A stretch of DNA of 5,485 nt from assembly GCA_002507085.1 (NCBI GenBank), contig DAYW01000035.1, positions 5,499 to 10,983 of the forward strand, in the 5' to 3' direction. Below are positions 4,467 to 5,485 of this stretch, piece by piece. Below the pieces are notes generated by a model. It searched no databases and was not told where the DNA came from. It was given only the letters and a program-made list of their open reading frames with translations. This DNA is from an archaeon UBA168 (GTDB lineage: Archaea; Thermoproteota; Thermoprotei_A; Marsarchaeales; UBA168). Made by a program: the position numbers and the translations under genes. Within the stretch, counting starts at the first letter, position 1; each line of letters begins with the position of its first letter.

Positions 4467-5407
4467 CCTATGAGAAACATGAGCATGGCTACCACGACGG
4501 AAAGGGCCATCATTTGCCTTTGGGTCAAAAAGCTCCTGAAAACGTGTCCTCCGTCGAGCTGAGCGGCTGGAAGTAGGTTTAGGAAGGTCACCAGCATGCC
4601 GATCCAGCTGGCTATCAGTATTGGATTGAGTGCGGAGTAGTATGGCGACTGCCCTTTTAGCGCGAAAAAGATCTGGATCAGCAGCGGGACCCTATAAAAT
4701 ATGGCGTAGTCCTGGCCTAGGCTTTGAATCACCGAAGGCGTTGCCAAGGGAGGTGAAAGCGCGACCCCTATGCCTGCAGCTACAACCGAAGCTATAAATC
4801 CAGCCATAGGTCCGCTTATTCCTAGGTCGAACAGGTGGTCTCTGTTGAGGGGCGGTTCCTCTGCCATTATTACAGCTCCAAAGGTCCCTATGCCCAAGAA
4901 GCCAGCTCCCAGTAGGTAGGGTGGCCCAGGTATGAAGTAAGGCCATGAGGCTCTTTCTCCGGACTTCTCGGTAACGAACTTGTGCCCCATTTCGTGAATG
5001 CCGAGTATGGCGAGAAGGCTGATTACGAACTCCGCCGTGGTAAGCGCAACCGATGTTGAAGAAGCCTTTACGCCAAGCGCCATAAAGTAAGCGATCGAAA
5101 GCTCGTACCCGGAAACCGCCACGCTAACTAGCGTTACAGCAAGAAGCCCGATGTATATCCAGGGATTCCTCTCTTTGTGATGAGTTGCCTTTACTATGCT
5201 TATGAGAACGAGGCCTTGTTGCTTGCGCGCAAAGGCCCAAAAGCCCAGCTCTCTAAGGCTGAAGTAGAGGTCCTTGAACCGAACTTTGAAATCATCCGTT
5301 TTTTCAACCAGGAATTGCCATCCTGATGAACCTATGTATTCTTCGCGAACCGAGAACCTGGAGAATACCTCTTTTTCTACCGACGGTTGCGAGTCAAACG
5401 AAAGCAT
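4319..5407 (-). CDS. Site-2-type intramembrane zinc metalloprotease (family M50)
   Basis: Membrane-embedded zinc protease of the S2P/SpoIVFB group, 362 residues, which cuts membrane-anchored substrates within the bilayer; the substrate here is unknown, though membrane-bound regulators and signal-peptide remnants are typical for the family. Residues 1-75 form a soluble N-terminal domain, followed by a membrane segment at about 83-110. The zinc site is H138-E139-M-G-H142 inside helix 123-142. The second core motif is N277-L-L-P-A-A-Q-L-D285-G-G-H, whose aspartate is the third ligand. In between are the family patterns F158-I-P-G-P, G-T-F-G-A and G196-I-S-G-P-M-A-G. Further helices lie at about 301-327 and 346-362, the last reaching the stop codon. 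The ATG at 5407 has a TATA-like box 23 nt upstream, suggesting a leaderless mRNA. The last 148 bases, encoding the terminal helices, overlap the convergent TBP frame. Confidence 0.93.
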   Translation of the reverse strand: MLSFDSQPSVEKEVFSRFSVREEYIGSSGWQFLVEKTDDFKVRFKDLYFSLRELGFWAFARKQQGLVLISIVKATHHKERNPWIYIGLLAVTLVSVAVSGYELSIAYFMALGVKASSTSVALTTAEFVISLLAILGIHEMGHKFVTEKSGERASWPYFIPGPPYLLGAGFLGIGTFGAVIMAEEPPLNRDHLFDLGISGPMAGFIASVVAAGIGVALSPPLATPSVIQSLGQDYAIFYRVPLLIQIFFALKGQSPYYSALNPILIASWIGMLVTFLNLLPAAQLDGGHVFRSFLTQRQMMALSVVVAMLMFLIGYWLMALLVLIMAFFPDPGALEEITPLSKGRKSSLLLILAVIILTAIAI

Positions 5408-5425
5408 GAATAAGCCATCTGGAGC

Positions 5426-5435
5426 CGTTTAATGC
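5426..5435 (-). promoter_or_regulatory. TATA-like box of the intramembrane protease gene
   Basis: Read on the minus strand it is GCATTAAACG. The TTAAA core is centred about 23 nt before the ATG at 5407, as for sua5 and the signal peptidase, which supports that start codon and a leaderless transcript. Confidence 0.5.
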
Positions 5436-5452
5436 TTGCGGCCCTTCATCTT

Positions 5453-5458
5453 AAAAAA
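5453..5458 (-). terminator. T6 tract after a possible leftward gene
   Basis: On the minus strand six T residues follow immediately after an in-frame TGA. T-runs of this kind end archaeal transcripts. The same bases read on the plus strand (CTTAAAAAATC) could instead be a TATA element for a rightward gene starting beyond the window. Confidence 0.3.
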
Positions 5459-5485
5459 TCATTTTACCTTTAGCTCAGAAAGGCT
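5459..5485 (-). CDS. Possible C-terminal end of a gene continuing beyond the right edge
   Basis: On the minus strand one frame is open from the window edge and ends S-L-S-E-L-K-V-K-stop (TGA at 5461-5459), directly followed by a T6 run. The two other minus frames hit stops within 15 bases. Eight codons are too few to identify a product, and the case rests mostly on the stop plus T-tract arrangement. Confidence 0.25.
   Translation of the reverse strand, partial: SLSELKVK

Noticed and set aside
4692..4946. Minus-strand open frame of 84 codons inside the protease gene
   Set aside because: Different frame of the same strand as the M50 protease; no domain, and the protease frame carries the motifs.
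1..5485. A new defence, mobile or biosynthetic system
   Set aside because: No CRISPR repeats, transposase, integrase, toxin-antitoxin pair or attachment repeat is visible; almost all bases are in housekeeping genes or one unknown gene.

Overview
The window reads as a compact piece of an archaeal chromosome, probably from a thermophile. The archaeal signs are a TATA-binding protein gene, a tRNA-Leu gene split by a 15-nt bulge-helix-bulge intron, an ER/archaeal-type Ser-His-Asp signal peptidase, an archaeal SbcD-related phosphoesterase, and AT-rich TATA-like boxes 21-27 nt before start codons with almost no leader (leaderless mRNAs). A tandem-thioredoxin protein disulfide oxidoreductase and near-absence of cysteine elsewhere suit a hyperthermophile or thermophile. 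The lineage cannot be fixed by eye; a TACK-type archaeon (Aigarchaeota/Thaumarchaeota-like) is a guess only.

Layout. 1-59: window edge, unresolved. 60-710 (+): protein disulfide oxidoreductase. 672-1556 (-): metallophosphoesterase, converging on and overlapping the oxidoreductase gene by 39 bp. 1525-2238 (-): protein of unknown function, upstream of and overlapping the phosphoesterase by 32 bp, so the two form one leftward transcription unit. 2239-2313: divergent promoter region containing a perfect 9+2+9 inverted repeat. 2314-2928 (+): Sua5/YrdC threonylcarbamoyl-AMP synthase. 2971-3594 (+): signal peptidase I. 3632-3730 (+): tRNA-Leu(UAG) with intron. 3774-4466 (+): TATA-binding protein with an unusual C-terminal extension. 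4319-5407 (-): site-2-type intramembrane zinc protease, converging on and overlapping the TBP gene by 148 bp. 5408-5485: promoter of the protease and possibly the end of another leftward gene.

How the genes relate. Most are housekeeping genes: disulfide formation, tRNA t6A modification, signal-peptide cleavage, a leucine tRNA, basal transcription and membrane proteolysis. They do not form one pathway. The phosphoesterase and its unknown partner are the only clear two-gene unit. I see no mobile element, CRISPR array, defence cassette or obvious new system. The points most worth checking are the TBP/protease overlap, the minimal tRNA intron, the inverted repeat over the sua5 promoter and the unknown partner of the phosphoesterase.
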